A DNA stretch of 64,000 nt, from positions 9,333,390 through 9,397,389 of the forward strand of contig NC_043986.1 in the NCBI RefSeq assembly GCF_902150065.1, read 5' to 3'. The DNA is from Myripristis murdjan (taxonomy: Eukaryota; Chordata; Actinopteri; Holocentriformes; Holocentridae). Positions within the stretch are counted from its first letter, which is position 1. Every line of letters starts with the position of its first letter. The notes beneath the pieces are model-generated. The model did not search any database and had not been told where the DNA came from. It worked only from the letters and a program-made list of their open reading frames with translations. Shown piece after piece: positions 1 to 10,614 of the stretch. A program made the translations under genes and the position numbers.

Positions 1-58
1 ATAAACCAACTTTCTGAACTGACACCACTTCATTCAACTCTTCAGGAGGACAGATCAA
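1..58 (-). promoter_or_regulatory. Upstream part of a U5 promoter cut by the window edge
   Basis: This stretch matches the sequence about 60-120 bp upstream of U5-1 (585-643), including the block read on this strand as GTGGTGTCAGTTCAGAAAG. The gene it served, on the minus strand, would lie just left of the window, so its PSE and RNA are not visible. Confidence 0.8.
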
Positions 59-404
59 AAACCAAAAAAACAAAAATAATACCGTCTTTATTTATGCATT
101 TCCAACTAAATCTTCTGTAGGTCATGATAATCCCACTCAATCTCAAACCTAACTTCATTATGAGCTGTTTCAGGGTTTCCGCTACATTTAATTGAGTAGG
201 AAGGAAATAGGAAGGAAATTCTTTTATTTAAAAAAAAAAAAAAAAAAAAAAAAAGATAATGTTTGTTTAAAAATTTTCCAAAATATCATCTTTGGAAGTA
301 CATCTGTAAAATCTCTCTAGGTTATGGTAATCCCACTCACAGTGCCTAAAAATGATGTACTAATGTACTTACTACTTCATTAACTTCTTTTTGCACAAAA
401 CTGG
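59..404. repeat. U5 intergenic spacer
   Basis: No gene seen. Positions 76-170 are repeated at about 1779-1874. At 171 a short CAGGGTTTCCGCTAC stretch matches the hAT-like end at 1875 and breaks off after about 25 bp. A poly-A run lies at 230-254. The part next to U5-1 is the usual 3'-flank module of the array. Confidence 0.6.
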
Positions 405-523
405 AAGCTCTGCTAAATGCAGAGCATCAAAAAATTGGTTGATACTCATAATGCTCCTCCCCACGGAAATCTTTAGTAAAAGGCGAAAGATTTATACGAT
501 CTGAAGAGAAACAAGAATGAACT
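405..523 (-). ncRNA. U5 snRNA gene copy U5-1
   Basis: U5 RNA is the core of the U5 snRNP and the U4/U6.U5 tri-snRNP; its loop I holds and aligns the two exons during splicing in the nucleus. The copy shows the invariant GCCTTTTAC loop, its closing stem AAATCTTT/AAAGATTT, the outer stem, an Sm site (AATTTTTTG) and a 3' hairpin. Both arms of that hairpin differ from the array norm yet still pair (GCTCTGC with GCAGAGC), a compensated change. The PSE is at 556-577. The gene diverges from U5-2 and may share the octamer at 682-689. The 5' end is set at the A of AGTTCA by the 54-bp PSE distance; it could lie up to 5 bp further in. Confidence 0.95.
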
Positions 524-835
524 GCCTCAGAGAGGAACGAGGATCCAGCCCCTTTCTCCGTCTTAACATCCTCGGTGTCGGTTTATAAACCAACTTTCTG
601 AACTGACACCACTTCATTCAACTCATCAGGAGGACAGATCAAAAACCAAAAAAAAAAAAAAAATACCGTCTTTATTTATGCATGCAAATGGGTAGCTTTT
701 TTTTTCATTATTTATTTTGTAGCTTGAATCATTTCTGTCCAGTGCTCATGTTTTAGTGTCACTTTAAGACTTGATCTGCCCTCCTGGTGAGCTGAATGAA
801 GTGGTGTCAGTTCAGAAAGTTGATTTATAAACCGA
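524..835. promoter_or_regulatory. Shared promoter region of divergent genes U5-1 and U5-2
   Basis: The two genes lie head to head with a 366-bp gap. Each has its own PSE (556-577 and 836-857). Both copies of the upstream block near GTGTCAGTTCAGAAAG are present in mirror image. No SPH site is seen here; an octamer lies near the centre instead. Confidence 0.7.
682..689 (+). promoter_or_regulatory. Octamer (ATGCAAAT), likely distal element for U5-1/U5-2
   Basis: A perfect octamer lies 201 bp upstream of U5-2 and 159 bp upstream of U5-1, where vertebrate snRNA distal elements sit. Octamers bind POU factors such as Oct-1. Most other copies in this array use an SPH-type site instead, so this pair is unusual. 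Confidence 0.6.
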
Positions 836-889
836 CACCGAGGATGCTAAGACGGAGAAAGGGGCTGGATCCTCGTTCCTCTCTGAGGC

Positions 890-1008
890 AGTTCACTCTT
901 GTTTCTCTTCAGATCGTATAAATCTTTCGCCTTTTACTAAAGATTTCCGTGGAGAGGAGCATGATGAGTATCAACAAATTTTTTGATGCCCTGCATTCAG
1001 TGGGGTTT
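890..1008 (+). ncRNA. U5 snRNA gene copy U5-2
   Basis: Loop I, the inner stem and the Sm site are intact. Differences from the array norm are ATGATGAG in the 3' arm, CAACAAATTTTTTG at the Sm site, and G-T wobbles in the 3' hairpin (GTGGGGT arm). The PSE at 836-857 has one change (GATGCTAAG). This is the plus-strand member of the divergent pair with U5-1 and the first member of the trio module with the deleted copy at 1557. Confidence 0.93.
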
Positions 1009-1556
1009 CCAGTTTTGTTTAAAGTTAATAAATCGTAAAACATTAGTGCATAACATTTCAGCAGTTTCAGTGGGATTGCCGCAATCTAGAGAGATTTTGC
1101 AGACCAACTTCCAAAGATGATATGGTGGAATAGCTAGCTAATTACCCATAATCTGATGTTATGGGGGGAAAAAAGACATTAGTACTTAGTTCAGTCTTTA
1201 TCTTTTCACAAAATTAAGTGGGATTACCATGATTTCTCTGGATTACAACGATATTGAGAAATGTTACAGATCAAATTTCAATGATGATACGAAGGAAAAT
1301 GGAGAAACAAACATACAATAGTATCTTTTTTTAAGTTAAAGTATTTGCTTCCTATCATAGCTGATTACCTGTAATAAGCTCCACTTTCAACACACTGCTC
1401 TTTTGTTTGCCACAAGAATGAACAGGATGACTAAATTAAAGGGACTCAAGACATGTTTCTCTCTGAATACATCAACTGTGTTAAATTGCAGCATCTTAGA
1501 AGCACACAGAACAGGCATTAAACAGTTAACATGTGCTTTAATTTTCACATAACTAG
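1009..1556. repeat. Spacer between U5-2 and a deleted U5 copy
   Basis: This is the convergent 3'-flank module. It holds blocks recurring after U5-18, U5-21, U5-24 and U5-29, for example AAGTATTTGCTTCCTATCAT near 1341-1360 and a block around AAGACATGTTTCTCTCTG near 1448. No gene is seen. Confidence 0.6.
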
Positions 1557-1596
1557 AAACTCTGCTGAATGCAGGGCATCAAAAATGAGTTGAAAC
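1557..1596 (-). pseudogene. Deleted U5 copy (class A), 3' 40 bp only
   Basis: The U5 3' hairpin and a five-T Sm site remain. The sequence then jumps from TTGAAAC straight to GCGTCCTGACGGCAGATC, which is normally about 100 bp upstream of the RNA start, so the body and PSE are gone. The same junction recurs at 12081, 29532, 48062 and 57467. An SPH site remains at about 1728-1743. Confidence 0.85.
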
Positions 1597-1874
1597 GCGT
1601 CCTGACGGCAGATCAAGTCTTAAAGTGACAGTAAAACATGAGCACTGGACAGAAATGATGCAAGCTACAAAAGCAAAAAACGTATAATTTAAAAACAAAA
1701 ACTAAACTGTGACCCATTGCTCTCGTTGCATTATGGGAAAAGGGTCCTAAATAGCAATTCTATGATCAAAAAACCAAAAATAATACCGTCTTTATTTATG
1801 AATTTCCAACTAAATCGTCTGTAGGTCATGATAATCCCACTCAATCTCAAACCTAACTTCATTATGAGCTGTTT

Positions 1875-2358
1875 CAGGGTTTCCGCTACATATAATTGAG
1901 TGTGGTGCACCACCATGGCAAAATAAAAGCCGCCTCACCTTCACAATGTTGTTGTTGTTGTTTTTCAGATGTTAAAACATTATAAAGTATATTGTATGAA
2001 TTGATATGTGCACACACATATACATTATACATATACACTTATTGTAATCAGAGTTTGAAATTATAATTTAAAGGCTATGAAATGTTACACCACGCTGCAG
2101 TGAACTTTATTTTGAAAAACAAACATCATAAGAGACATCACTTTCCTGTCTGGCTTTACAGCGGCAGAATCAAGAGCGCAAAGGGAGAAAAAAGGGTGAG
2201 AAAAAGGCTAAGTTTGATTGATTTTTACATTGAAACAAACCTGCTAATATCAACGTTAGCCTGTGAAAAAGAGGGAGATTTTCTGGGACCCTAATGTTAA
2301 CGTCAGGGTTAACACCGCACTGTTAACGTCACCAACCGGTAACGTTAACGATGCATAA
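1875..2358. mobile_element. hAT-like left end with unrecognised interior
   Basis: A CAGGGTTTCCGCTAC end breaks into array spacer that elsewhere runs on uninterrupted after GAGCTGTTT. A second copy of the same end sits at 171. No matching right end was found before the next U5 gene, so the element is incomplete. A (TTG)n run lies near 1948. Confidence 0.4.
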
Positions 2359-2856
2359 GGCCCGTTTCACATAGCGCAGCAGAGTTGAAAATGTTTTAAC
2401 TTGGGCACAGCGCTCTGCGTGTCCACTAGGAGAGAATCTGGCAGAGTCTGAAAACAATCTGGTGGAGTCTGGGAGATCAACACGAACATGGAGAAGAGAA
2501 TAATCTTTGCTGTGTCCCCGTGTGTTGAGCTGTGGGACACAAGACTAAAGTCATACGGTGTCATCGGCAAGGAAACTCAAATATGGAGAAAAAGTTCCAA
2601 CAATTTGGGCTTACCAGGTGTGTTTAAAAAGCGGTAGAAATGTGTGATGTTTTTTGCTACTTCCACGATAAAATGCTTAAAATAAAATATAGCATACCCT
2701 TGCTTCATATCACTACTTCCTAGCATCTGTTTCGGTCGCCTAGCAAATAGCACCAAAGATGTGCGTGATGTGCGTATGTGTGCCCTGCTCTGCACCCTGC
2801 ACTGTGCCGTACCCCGTGGTGAGTGCAGCGCAAACCGCATCCTATGTGAAAGCCGC
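2359..2856 (+). mobile_element. Harbinger-type MITE with MADF start
   Basis: The ends are imperfect inverted repeats: GGCCCGTTTCACATAG at the left and CTATGTGAAAGCCGC at the right. It carries a short MADF-like reading frame at 2488-2637. TAA borders the left end, but no exact target duplication is visible on the right. Confidence 0.55.
2488..2637 (+). pseudogene. MADF-like N-terminal remnant in a MITE
   Basis: A 49-residue frame starts MEKRIIFAVSPCVELWD and reads like the first helices of a MADF (Myb/SANT-like) DNA-binding domain, with W21 and W34 in the expected spacing. MADF proteins accompany Harbinger transposases and bind the transposon ends. The domain normally runs about 85 residues, so this is about half. 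Assignment rests on motif memory alone. Confidence 0.45.
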
Positions 2857-3273
2857 TTTACATTTAAGTTTGGTCTTCACATTTCAGATACGTTATGAAA
2901 AACAGCATGACATAATGTCAGGTCATTTTCAGTAATAACACATTCCTGATTGCATTTTCCTGATTGTCAATTTTCCATATGATAGAACCTTAGAGCTCTT
3001 ATAAAAAAAAACAAAAAAAAAACGACAACAACAGCGACAACAAGAAAAATTAAGTGCTCTCAACCAGGCTGCAAATTTTGCCATTATATAAAGCGCTTTG
3101 GAAAATACTGTATCTAATACATACATACATATCATTTGTTTATAAAAACATTCACTTTTATGTAGTCATAATTTCACATTTCAAATTCCACATTTACCCA
3201 ATTTTTTTGTTTTTTTTTTACTGCCAAGCCAACCTTGTATTTATCACTTTATTTTCTTTTTTCACACTATTGG
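2857..3273. repeat. Spacer upstream of the U5-3 3' end
   Basis: AT-rich sequence with A- and T-runs near 3001-3021 and 3205-3219. Only the last 40 bp match the usual 3' flank of a minus-strand U5 copy. No gene seen. Confidence 0.5.
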
Positions 3274-3392
3274 AAGCCCTGCTAAGCACAGGGCATCAAA
3301 AAATTAGTTGAAACTCATAATGTTCCTCTCCACGGAAATCTTTAGTAAAAGGCGAAAGATTTATACGATCTGAAGAGAAACAAGAGTGAACT
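3274..3392 (-). ncRNA. U5 snRNA gene copy U5-3
   Basis: The RNA matches the array norm, with GAGTTTCAAC in the 3' arm and one G-T wobble in the hairpin (GCCCTGT/GCAGGGC). The PSE at 3425-3446 is intact. No SPH site follows, because a Kolobok element starts at about 3566 in the place where the distal element should lie; the gene may therefore be weak. Confidence 0.92.
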
Positions 3393-3565
3393 ACCTAAGA
3401 AAGGAACGAGGATCCAGCCCCTTTCTCCGTCTTAACATCCTCGGTGTCGGTTTAGAAATCAACTTTGTGAACTGACACCACTTCATTTATCTCATCCTGA
3501 TGGCAGATCAAGACTTAAAATGACTCTAAAACATGAGCACAGGACAGAAATGATTCAAGCTACAA

Positions 3566-4380
3566 AAATTTTCGTTGTTTTTGTGTGAGAGGGAAGGCCT
3601 TGGGGCCACATAAATACTGTCCCATGCGTTAAACCTGTGATAAATGGAGAAATGCACACCGCCCGTTTTTTGAAACGCTCCCTTTAAAACGCGCGGACAG
3701 CACTTCCTCCTCTTTGTGATGTCATACATAAGACGACTCCGCCCCACTTAATCTAGCCAGCCCGTCTGTTTCCCAAGTAACAAGGTAACAAGTTAGAGAC
3801 ATGTCCAAGAAACGTTGTTGCGCCACAGACGGATGCAAGGAGACTCGTGTTTCATTGCCCACTCTTCAAAAAAAAAAAAAACACACACTGAATGAATTTT
3901 TTCCCGGGTCTCGCGGGATTTTAGTCCAAATTTGCTCATCTGTTCAGCTCATTTCAGTGCAGACTGTCTTATCAACCTGACACAATACAATGCCGGTTTC
4001 ACAAAGAAACTGCTGGTAAAGGATCCTGCTGTCCCCACATTGCTGGACCAACGTCAACTCCACGACCAGTAAGTGATTTTTTGTCTCTGTCTCATCAAGA
4101 TGGGAATGTTTTCGGAAGTTTTAAAGTTTTTCATTAGTACCGTTGATAACTTTATAGCCGTTAACTTGCCTGTGATTGGCCTGACCATATGTCACTCAGA
4201 AAACAGCCAATCAGTGGAGAGGGGCTGATTCTCTCTTCTGATTGGCTAAACAAACTGTGCTGCCAGAGCTCCGGGAGAAAGGCAAAAAAGAGGAGCTGTG
4301 AAAATATATTTAACAGACCACAGATACATCTTGCAGGAATAATCACCAGTTAAAATAAAACCCTGTACAGCATGGGGCCT
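3566..4380 (+). mobile_element. Kolobok-type (THAP) element, left end missing
   Basis: The right end reads CATGGGGCCT followed by TTAA (4381-4384), the target of Kolobok transposons. It is homologous to the more complete copy at 19320-20183, inverted, and to 14409-15578. It carries a decayed THAP coding region starting at ATG 3801 (MSKKRCCATDGCKE), with the C-x4-C zinc pair visible, and poly-A interrupting it. THAP domains are the DNA-binding part of Kolobok transposases. Confidence 0.75.
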
Positions 4381-4419
4381 TTAAACACTAAAACTACATT
4401 TTAACTTACACATAATTAA

Positions 4420-4537
4420 AAACCCTACTGAATGCAGGGCATCAAAAATTAGTTTATACTCATAATGCTTCTCTCCACGGAAATCTTTAGTAAAAGGCGA
4501 AAGATTTATACGATCTGAAGAGAAACAAGAGTGAACT
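4420..4537 (-). ncRNA. U5 snRNA gene copy U5-4
   Basis: The RNA is 118 bp because the Sm site has five T's rather than six. It reads GAGAGAAGC in the outer stem. The 3' hairpin closes as CCCTGC/GTAGGG with a wobble. The PSE is at 4570-4591. An SPH site lies at 4737-4752, 200 bp upstream. Confidence 0.93.
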
Positions 4538-4736
4538 GCCTCAGACAGGAACGAGGATCCAGCCCCTTTTTCCGTCTTAACATCCTCGGTGTTGGTTTAT
4601 AAATCGACTTTCTGAACTGACACCACTTCATTTATCTCATCCTGATGGCAGATCAAGTCTTAAAGTGACCCTCAGGCACTGGACAGAAATGACTAAGTCA
4701 GAAAGAAAAAAAGAAAAAAAAAACTACCCATTGCAC

Positions 4737-4752
4737 ATTGCATTATGGGAAA
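4737..4752 (-). promoter_or_regulatory. SPH/ZNF143-type distal site of U5-4
   Basis: TTTTCCCATAATGC on the gene strand, as in the Staf/ZNF143 consensus. Confidence 0.65.
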
Positions 4753-4759
4753 ATTGTCA

Positions 4760-5229
4760 CCCGGCCTCTGCTTTTCTGAAGTCTTTTCTCCTCTATAAAG
4801 CCTGCCATCAGTTTCCAAAGAAACAGTTACAACATCAACAATAAGTCATAAACGTTTCAATTTTCACTGAACTGGAAACTAACAGGCAGAGAAATCTGCT
4901 GCTGTAATTTGCTTAAGAAATTTAAGTTTAAAAAAAAAAGGTGTAGAGGGCATGTTCAATTTAATCTTGAATTACAACTCAACACATCGCTCTCTCGTTG
5001 GCGACAGGAATGAACTGGGATCACACCTTAAAGACACTGAGGTCAATTTCCTCTGTAAAATGTTTTGACTGTTAAATTACAATAAACTGATAAAACAGGC
5101 TCTTAGAAACCTCTACTACTTTCAGGTAATTAGCAATGACAGGAAGCAAATACTTAAAAAAAGATATGTTTATTTCTCCATTTCCCACCTTGTCATCATT
5201 GGAAGTTAATCTGTAACATTTCTCTAGAT
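4760..5229. repeat. Spacer module shared with 20850-21360 and 30740-31210
   Basis: It contains the blocks GAGAAATCTGCTGCTG and AATAAACTGATAAAACAGGC found in the same order at the other two sites. In the other two copies a further block of about 40 bp is present that is missing here. No gene seen. Confidence 0.65.
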
Positions 5230-5427
5230 CAGGGGTGTCCAATCATGTGCCATGGAGGGCCAAGAGACTGCAGGTTTTCATTCCAACCCAGATCTCCACC
5301 AGGTGACTTCACTGATCAGTTCCTCCTTTCTGGTAAGGTGATCAGTGAAGTCACCTGGTGGAGGTCTGGGTTGGAATAAAAACCTGCAGTCTCTTGGCCC
5401 TCCATGGACCATTGTTAAACACCCCTT
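5230..5427. mobile_element. Palindromic hAT MITE, 198 bp
   Basis: It starts CAGGGGTGTCC and ends ACACCCCTT. An 8-bp duplication, CTCTAGAT, flanks it at 5222-5229 and 5428-5435. The two halves are nearly perfect inverted copies around GCAGGTTTT. The equivalent spacer at 21600-21700 holds a remnant with the same CTCTAGAT at its right edge, so one insertion probably predates the duplication. Confidence 0.8.
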
Positions 5428-5518
5428 CTCTAGATCATGGTAATCCCATTGAAGCTCCTAAAATTTTTATATGTGGAAATACTTCCAAATAGATTAAAAT
5501 CATATTTCACACCATTAG

Positions 5519-5637
5519 AAGCCCTGCTAAATGCAGGACATCAAAAAATTAGTTAATACTCATAATGTTCCTCTCCACGGAAATCTTTAGTAAAAGGCGA
5601 AAGATTTATACGATCTGAAGAGAAACAAGAGTGAACG
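5519..5637 (-). ncRNA. U5 snRNA gene copy U5-5
   Basis: The 5' end reads CGTTCACTC in place of AGTTCACTC. The 3' hairpin has one G-T pair (GTCCTGC/GCAGGGC). Sm site and loop I are normal. The PSE is at 5670-5691. The distal site at about 5859-5876 is degraded (GGATTACGGGAAAA on the plus strand). Confidence 0.92.
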
Positions 5638-5639
5638 GC

Positions 5640-6228
5640 CTCAGAGAGGAACGAGGATCCAGCCCCTTTCTCTGTCTTAACATCCTCGGTGTCGGTTTAT
5701 AATCCAACTTTCTGAACTGACACCACTTCATTCATCTCATCAGGAGGGCAGATCAAGACTTAAAGTGACTTTAAAACAGGAGCACTGGACAGAAACAGTT
5801 AAGACTACAAATACAATACTTGGAAAAAAAAAACAACAAAAAAAACCATTGCTGTCATTGGATTACGGGAAAAGTGTGACCACGCCTCTGCTTTTCAAAA
5901 ATTTTGCTCTCCTACATAACTCTTTCGCTTCAGAAATGTTTAACAAAACATTTGGGGAAGGAACACACAAATGAACACCACACAGGTTTGCCACTGACCT
6001 CCCAGAAGAAAATTTCAATTTTTTTTCCCCAGTGTTGTGAAAAAAAAAAAAGTGATGAAGAAGTAATTTTGAAGTTATCTTTCAGATTGAGTGGTATTAC
6101 CGTGACCTACAAAAGATTTAGAGATTAAGTTGACGATGATACAGTTGGAAATGGAGAAATAAAGACAGTATTATTTTTGTTTTTTTTTGTTCATAGCATT
6201 GCTACCTAGGACACTTTTCCCATAATTG
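5640..6228. repeat. U5-5 promoter and spacer, ending in a cut SPH site
   Basis: It holds the U5-5 promoter, a short CTCTGCTTTTC module and a spacer block repeated at 11780-11950. The sequence ACTTTTCCCATAAT at 6212-6226 is an SPH site cut by the hAT that follows. No gene seen. Confidence 0.6.
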
Positions 6229-7599
6229 TTTTTGGGCAACAATGCAAGCAATATGAAGAAGGCAATGGAGATTATGAACGTGTCTAGTTTGGGATGTTTT
6301 GCCCACTCGACCAACCTTGTGGTGAACAAAGGACTACTGTCACAGAGAAGTGTTAAAGATGCGCTGGCGATTGCCAGAAAAATAATTGGACATTTCAAAC
6401 ACTCGCCAGCGGCTACATCACGTCTGGCTGTTCACCAGAAAGACCTCGAAATGCCCATCAAACGTCTGCAACAAGACGTGGCAGCGAGGTGGAACAGTAC
6501 GTTCCATATGATTGAGAGTATATTGGAGCAGAAGAGATCCATTTCATCATATATAGCTGACCACGACGACCTGCCAGCGACCCTCACAACCAACCAATGG
6601 GCTTTGCTAGAGAAAACGGTGGTTCTGGCTCCATTTGAAGAAGTGACCAAAAAGATAAGCCTCTCCACCTCATCTGCAGCTGACGTTATCCCCAATGTCA
6701 CCGTGCTAAAACGGCTGCTTGCCCGGGAGACCGAGGAGGACTCGGATTAAAACAATGAAGGCCACCCTCCTTGAGGCTGTCAATAATAGATTTGCACACG
6801 TCGAAAAGGAGGATTGTACGCAGTTGCCACTCTCTTGGATGCACGTTACAAAGACTGGTATGTCCATTGTCCAACAATAATGTAATAGTCCAAATCTGTA
6901 TGTAATTATTAATATTAAAGTGTATTTTAACACGAGTAATGGCTAAACAGCCAGTGTCATATTGCATTACGTTAAGTTATTGTCATTACATGGCACAACA
7001 TGCATTAATAATCATTACACTTAGAGGGAGATTATTGTTTGTTTAGACTTTTATTATTTAATATTGTATTTTCAGATACTTCACAAGTGCAGACAGCATC
7101 AAGCATGCAAAGGATGCACTAACCAAGGAGGTGGAGAAGATGGAGGAGTCTTTGAGTACAACTGAGGAAGCAGAACCAGCAGAGAAGGCCACACGCATGG
7201 AAGCACAGGCTGAGGCAAGCAGCAGCGGCAGAAAAAGCAGCTTGAAGGGGGTATTTGACAAAAATCCTCCTGGAGCATATGGAGGTAGATGAGCCCGGGG
7301 CAACAAGCAGCACAAGCTCCCAGGTTCAACTTCAAATACATACGTAATTGTCACAGAAAACCATCCCATGCACAGAGAGCCCATTCAAGTACTGGAAAGA
7401 CAACAAATTACAGTTTCCCACCCTGGCTGCCACTGCTGAAAAATTCCTCTGTGCTCCATCTACCAGTGTAGATAGTGAGAGACTATTCAGTACAGTCTCC
7501 AACATTCTCGATGCGAAGAGAAACAGGCTTGGAGGAGAGAGCAGAAATGATCGTCTTCTTGAAGAAGAACTTACCATTGCTCTTGGATTTAAGCACTAG
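6229..7599 (+). pseudogene. hAT transposase remnant
   Basis: A hAT transposase cuts and pastes DNA with a DDE domain split by an insertion. Frame one (6229-6750) has GCFAHSTNLVVNK, the C-x2-H region, and DVAARWNST, the RW motif. The frame then shifts; pieces such as ATLLDARYKD remain readable. An intron-like GTATGT...TTTTCAG lies at 6858-7074. The last piece (7350-7599) is the C-terminal dimerisation region with STSVDSERLFSTVSNI. The BED finger and first catalytic Asp are missing. Not active. Confidence 0.8.
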
Positions 7600-8350
7600 C
7601 AGCAGTCAGAGCAGTAGGCCTACTGCTTTATACACACAATGTGTATGCCCACTTGAATGCCCACTTGAAGTGATGTTATTGTTTACACTACAGTGTAGGG
7701 TTAGCATAGATGCTGCTATTTCTTTTTACCCTGGTCCCTGTAATTGCTAATTGTTGTGATTCTTATTTTTTATTCATTTTGAATGTTTAATTTGCACATT
7801 GAATGTTGCTGTTGCAATACTGTTTCTAAAAAAGAATAATACTTTTACTTTACTTTTGTTAATGCTTGCACTTTAACAGGGATTATTTTTGTCTTTATTC
7901 CTGTACAGCTACTTCAATTCTGTACTGTAGCCTACTTTTGGAACTGAAGTGAACTTACAGTATTCCTGTTGTTCAGTGTGTAACTTTTTTGAAGCAAACA
8001 ACAGATTGCTTTTGTTTACTCTACTGAGTACTTGAGTAGATGCTCACTTTGTTAGAAGGTTAAATGCCATTGCACTACTGTTGTAACTGTTACAACAAGC
8101 AGCTGTAAACTTAAAATGTTAACGGTTTAAGAGTGTCTAGACTGTCAAACTAAGTTGGACAATAAAAGAACAGTTCTGTGGCATTCATTCTCTGTATGTT
8201 CTTTCATATTTTACAAAGGGCTTAACCTGATGACAACAATCATATCATGTAAGGTTGGTAGTGTACAGCAGAAGCACGCTGGTATCGGATCAGTATTGGC
8301 TTTTAGGCAGAATTTAGTATCGGATCGGCAAGGAAAAAATGGTATCGTAG
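6229..8350 (+). mobile_element. Decayed hAT transposon (ZBED-like), 5' truncated
   Basis: Coding pieces of a hAT transposase occupy 6229-7599. The rest is AT-rich 3' sequence ending in GGTATCGGATC-type repeats near 8280-8345. The left side begins inside the catalytic domain, directly against an SPH site of the array, so the 5' half is lost. No terminal repeat or target duplication was found. Confidence 0.75.
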
Positions 8351-8402
8351 GATCTCTAACAAAGGACCTGAGGTCGGATTCGAACCCCGGTCGCTGTGTG
8401 TG
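8350..8402 (-). repeat. tRNA-derived SINE fragment
   Basis: The minus strand has a Pol III B-box-like GGGGTTCGAATCCGACC followed by TCAGGTCCTTTG, as in the heads of several fish SINEs. No A box is left and no tail was identified. Confidence 0.5.
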
Positions 8403-9540
8403 ACATTTTCCAATTTTCCAATTTTGAAGATAATCACACCAAAATGGTTTCAATTGGTAAAGTAGTCAATTTTATGCATATTTTATGTATGGTGAAATTG
8501 GGTACTTTACTGTGGAAATTTGGAAGCGAAATCACGAACTGTGTGAATATGCAGCTTAAGAGATTTGGTAAAAAGTTCATGAAAATGTTGATGTTTTGAC
8601 AAATAAATGCTTGTCTGATGCAATGGTCATTATATTTTAGGTTAATAATGAACAAATAATAAACAATAAATGAATATGAAGACAAAAGCAAGCGACAATG
8701 GTCTAATACTGAGGAATTTCAATATTCGCAAGTGGTGAAATAACCCCATATTTGGGATCAAAAATAAAAATGAAGGACTTGCATAAAGAAAAACTGTTTT
8801 ATATCCCAAGAAAGAGTAAGCTTTGAACTTTAAATTAAAACAGAGATCAGATTTTTTAAGACATTCCCACATGCAGTTATGGACCAATAAAAATCTGACG
8901 CAAAAACTTTTTTTATGGATTTGGAGAAGCTGCCATCCAGAAACCGATGCATATATCTGACTAACCATTAATGCTTTGAACAGTCTATGTATGTATCTGA
9001 AAGCTCTGAGAAAATCAAGAAGCTGGGGCAAATACAAAGTTGTTTTCTGAAGGCCTAAACATGGTTGACCACGAAACCTGTGTAATTTTTTTTTCCATTT
9101 TTGAGGTGCTGCCATGCCTACCAGTTATGATGTATGACAGATGTTTTTGTATATTCTGAGAGAGTAGGTGGAGGTGTATTATCGTACCAAATTTCAGTCC
9201 CCTATGTGGTGTAGTTCCTGAGATATTGACACCTGAAAATGGAGGAAAAATAAGGACGCGCGAAAAATTGCACCAAAATCGACACATACTCCCCTCACTA
9301 AATTGGGCATATCTCAAAAAGTATCCATCCGAGCAAACTAATTTTACAATGTGCCTATTGGATAAATAAGGGACAACTGGTGAATTTTACAGAATTTTTT
9401 GAGACAAGTTTTTTTTTCTTAAATTTTTAGTGCAGTGCATCTGCAGGTATTATATAGGAGAAAAGATTGATCAATTGATTGATTGATTGATGTATGTATG
9501 TATATATGTATGTATGTATTTGAAAAGCAGAGGCGGTCAC
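8403..9540. other. Unrecognised unique or low-copy sequence
   Basis: About 1.1 kb with no similarity to the U5 spacers and no convincing reading frame. A (GATT)n and (GTAT)n simple repeat lies at 9467-9520. Repeat origin is likely but not shown. Confidence 0.4.
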
Positions 9541-9542
9541 AC

Positions 9543-9560
9543 TTTTCCCATAATGCAATG
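9543..9560 (+). promoter_or_regulatory. SPH/ZNF143-type distal site of U5-6
   Basis: TTTTCCCATAATGCAATG, about 225 bp upstream of U5-6, preceded by AGAGGCGGTCAC. Confidence 0.7.
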
Positions 9561-9775
9561 AGAGCAATGGGTCACAGTTTTTTTTTTTATTATTATTATT
9601 TATAATTTTTTTTTTGTTGCTTGAATCATTTCTGTCCAGTGCTCGTGCTTTAAGCCTTGCTCAGCCCTCCTGATGAGATGGATGAAGTGATGTCAGTTCA
9701 GAAAGTTGATCTATAAACCGACACCGAGGATGTTAAGACTGAGAAAGGGGCTGGATCATTGTTGCCCTTGGAGGC

Positions 9776-9895
9776 AGTTCACTCTTGTTTCTCTTCAGAT
9801 CGTATAAATCTTTCGCCTTTTACTAAAGATTTCCGTGGAGAGTAGCATCATGAGTTTTAACTAATTTTTTGATGCCCTGCTGCTCAGCAGGGCTT
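9776..9895 (+). ncRNA. U5 snRNA gene copy U5-6
   Basis: One of three copies (with U5-11 and U5-17) whose 3' hairpin is lengthened to GCCCTGCTG/CAGCAGGGC with a tiny loop, giving 120 bp. It reads GAGAGTAGCATCATGAG in the 3' arm. The PSE at 9722-9743 is intact. The stretch between PSE and start (near 9760) differs from other copies. First of three tandem plus-strand genes. Confidence 0.94.
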
Positions 9896-10336
9896 CTGAA
9901 GCTGTGAAAAATGAAATAAAAAGTTAAGTGCTATTCATTTTTCCTTTTTAAAGTTAAAGTGTTTGTTTCATACCATTGCTATCTACCCATAGCAACTAAA
10001 ATAGAGGTTTACATGATAATTCCACTAAATGAACAATAAATATAGATAATTTCATTAGACTCAGTTGGAAGCAGAAAAAACCCAGCAGAGTTGTTGCTGC
10101 ACATGTTGGCAAAAAGCATAATGTTGACATGGAGTGTGGACTTTTTCAATAAAAATGGAAAGAGCGAAATTTTCTTCTGGGAGGTCACTGGCAAACCTGT
10201 GTGGTGTTTATTTGTGTGTGCTTTCCCCACGTTTTTTGCTTTGTTTTGTTTTGAATTAAACATTTCGGAAGTCAATCGCAATAGCAAGTGTTATGTAGGA
10301 GAGCAACATTTTTGAAAAGCAGAGGTGTGGTCACAC
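9896..10336. repeat. U5 spacer module
   Basis: The module recurs at 13725-14160, 39960-40320 and 61620-61980; the block TTGTTGCTGCACATG and CAATAAAAATGG mark it. A 74-93 residue reading frame that appears in each copy is a by-product of the duplicated spacer, not a gene. Confidence 0.65.
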
Positions 10337-10355
10337 TTTTCCCATAATGCAACAA
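10337..10355 (+). promoter_or_regulatory. SPH/ZNF143-type distal site of U5-7
   Basis: TTTTCCCATAATGCAACAAG with AGAGGTGTGGTCACAC just before it; about 270 bp upstream, stretched by a T-run at 10407-10429. Confidence 0.7.
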
Positions 10356-10614
10356 GAGCAATTGGTAGCAGTTTTTTTCAATTATTGTATTTGTAGTCTT
10401 AACTGTTTTTTTTTTTTTTTTTTTTTTTTCAGTTATTCTATTTGTAGTCTTAACTGTTTCTGTCCAGTGCTCCTGTTTTAGAGTCACTTTAAGTCTTGAT
10501 CTGCCCTCCTGATGAGATGGATGAAGTGATGTCAGTTCAGAAAGTTGGTTTATAAACCGACACCGAGGATGTTAAGATGGAGAAAGGGGCTGGATCCTCA
10601 TTTGTCTCTGAGGC

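Noticed and set aside
9990-10290. A 74-93 residue frame with FNSKQNKTKN that recurs at 39966-40247 and 61688-61969
   Set aside because: It follows a duplicated spacer with runs such as AAAACAAAAC; there is no domain or start context, and frames differ between copies.
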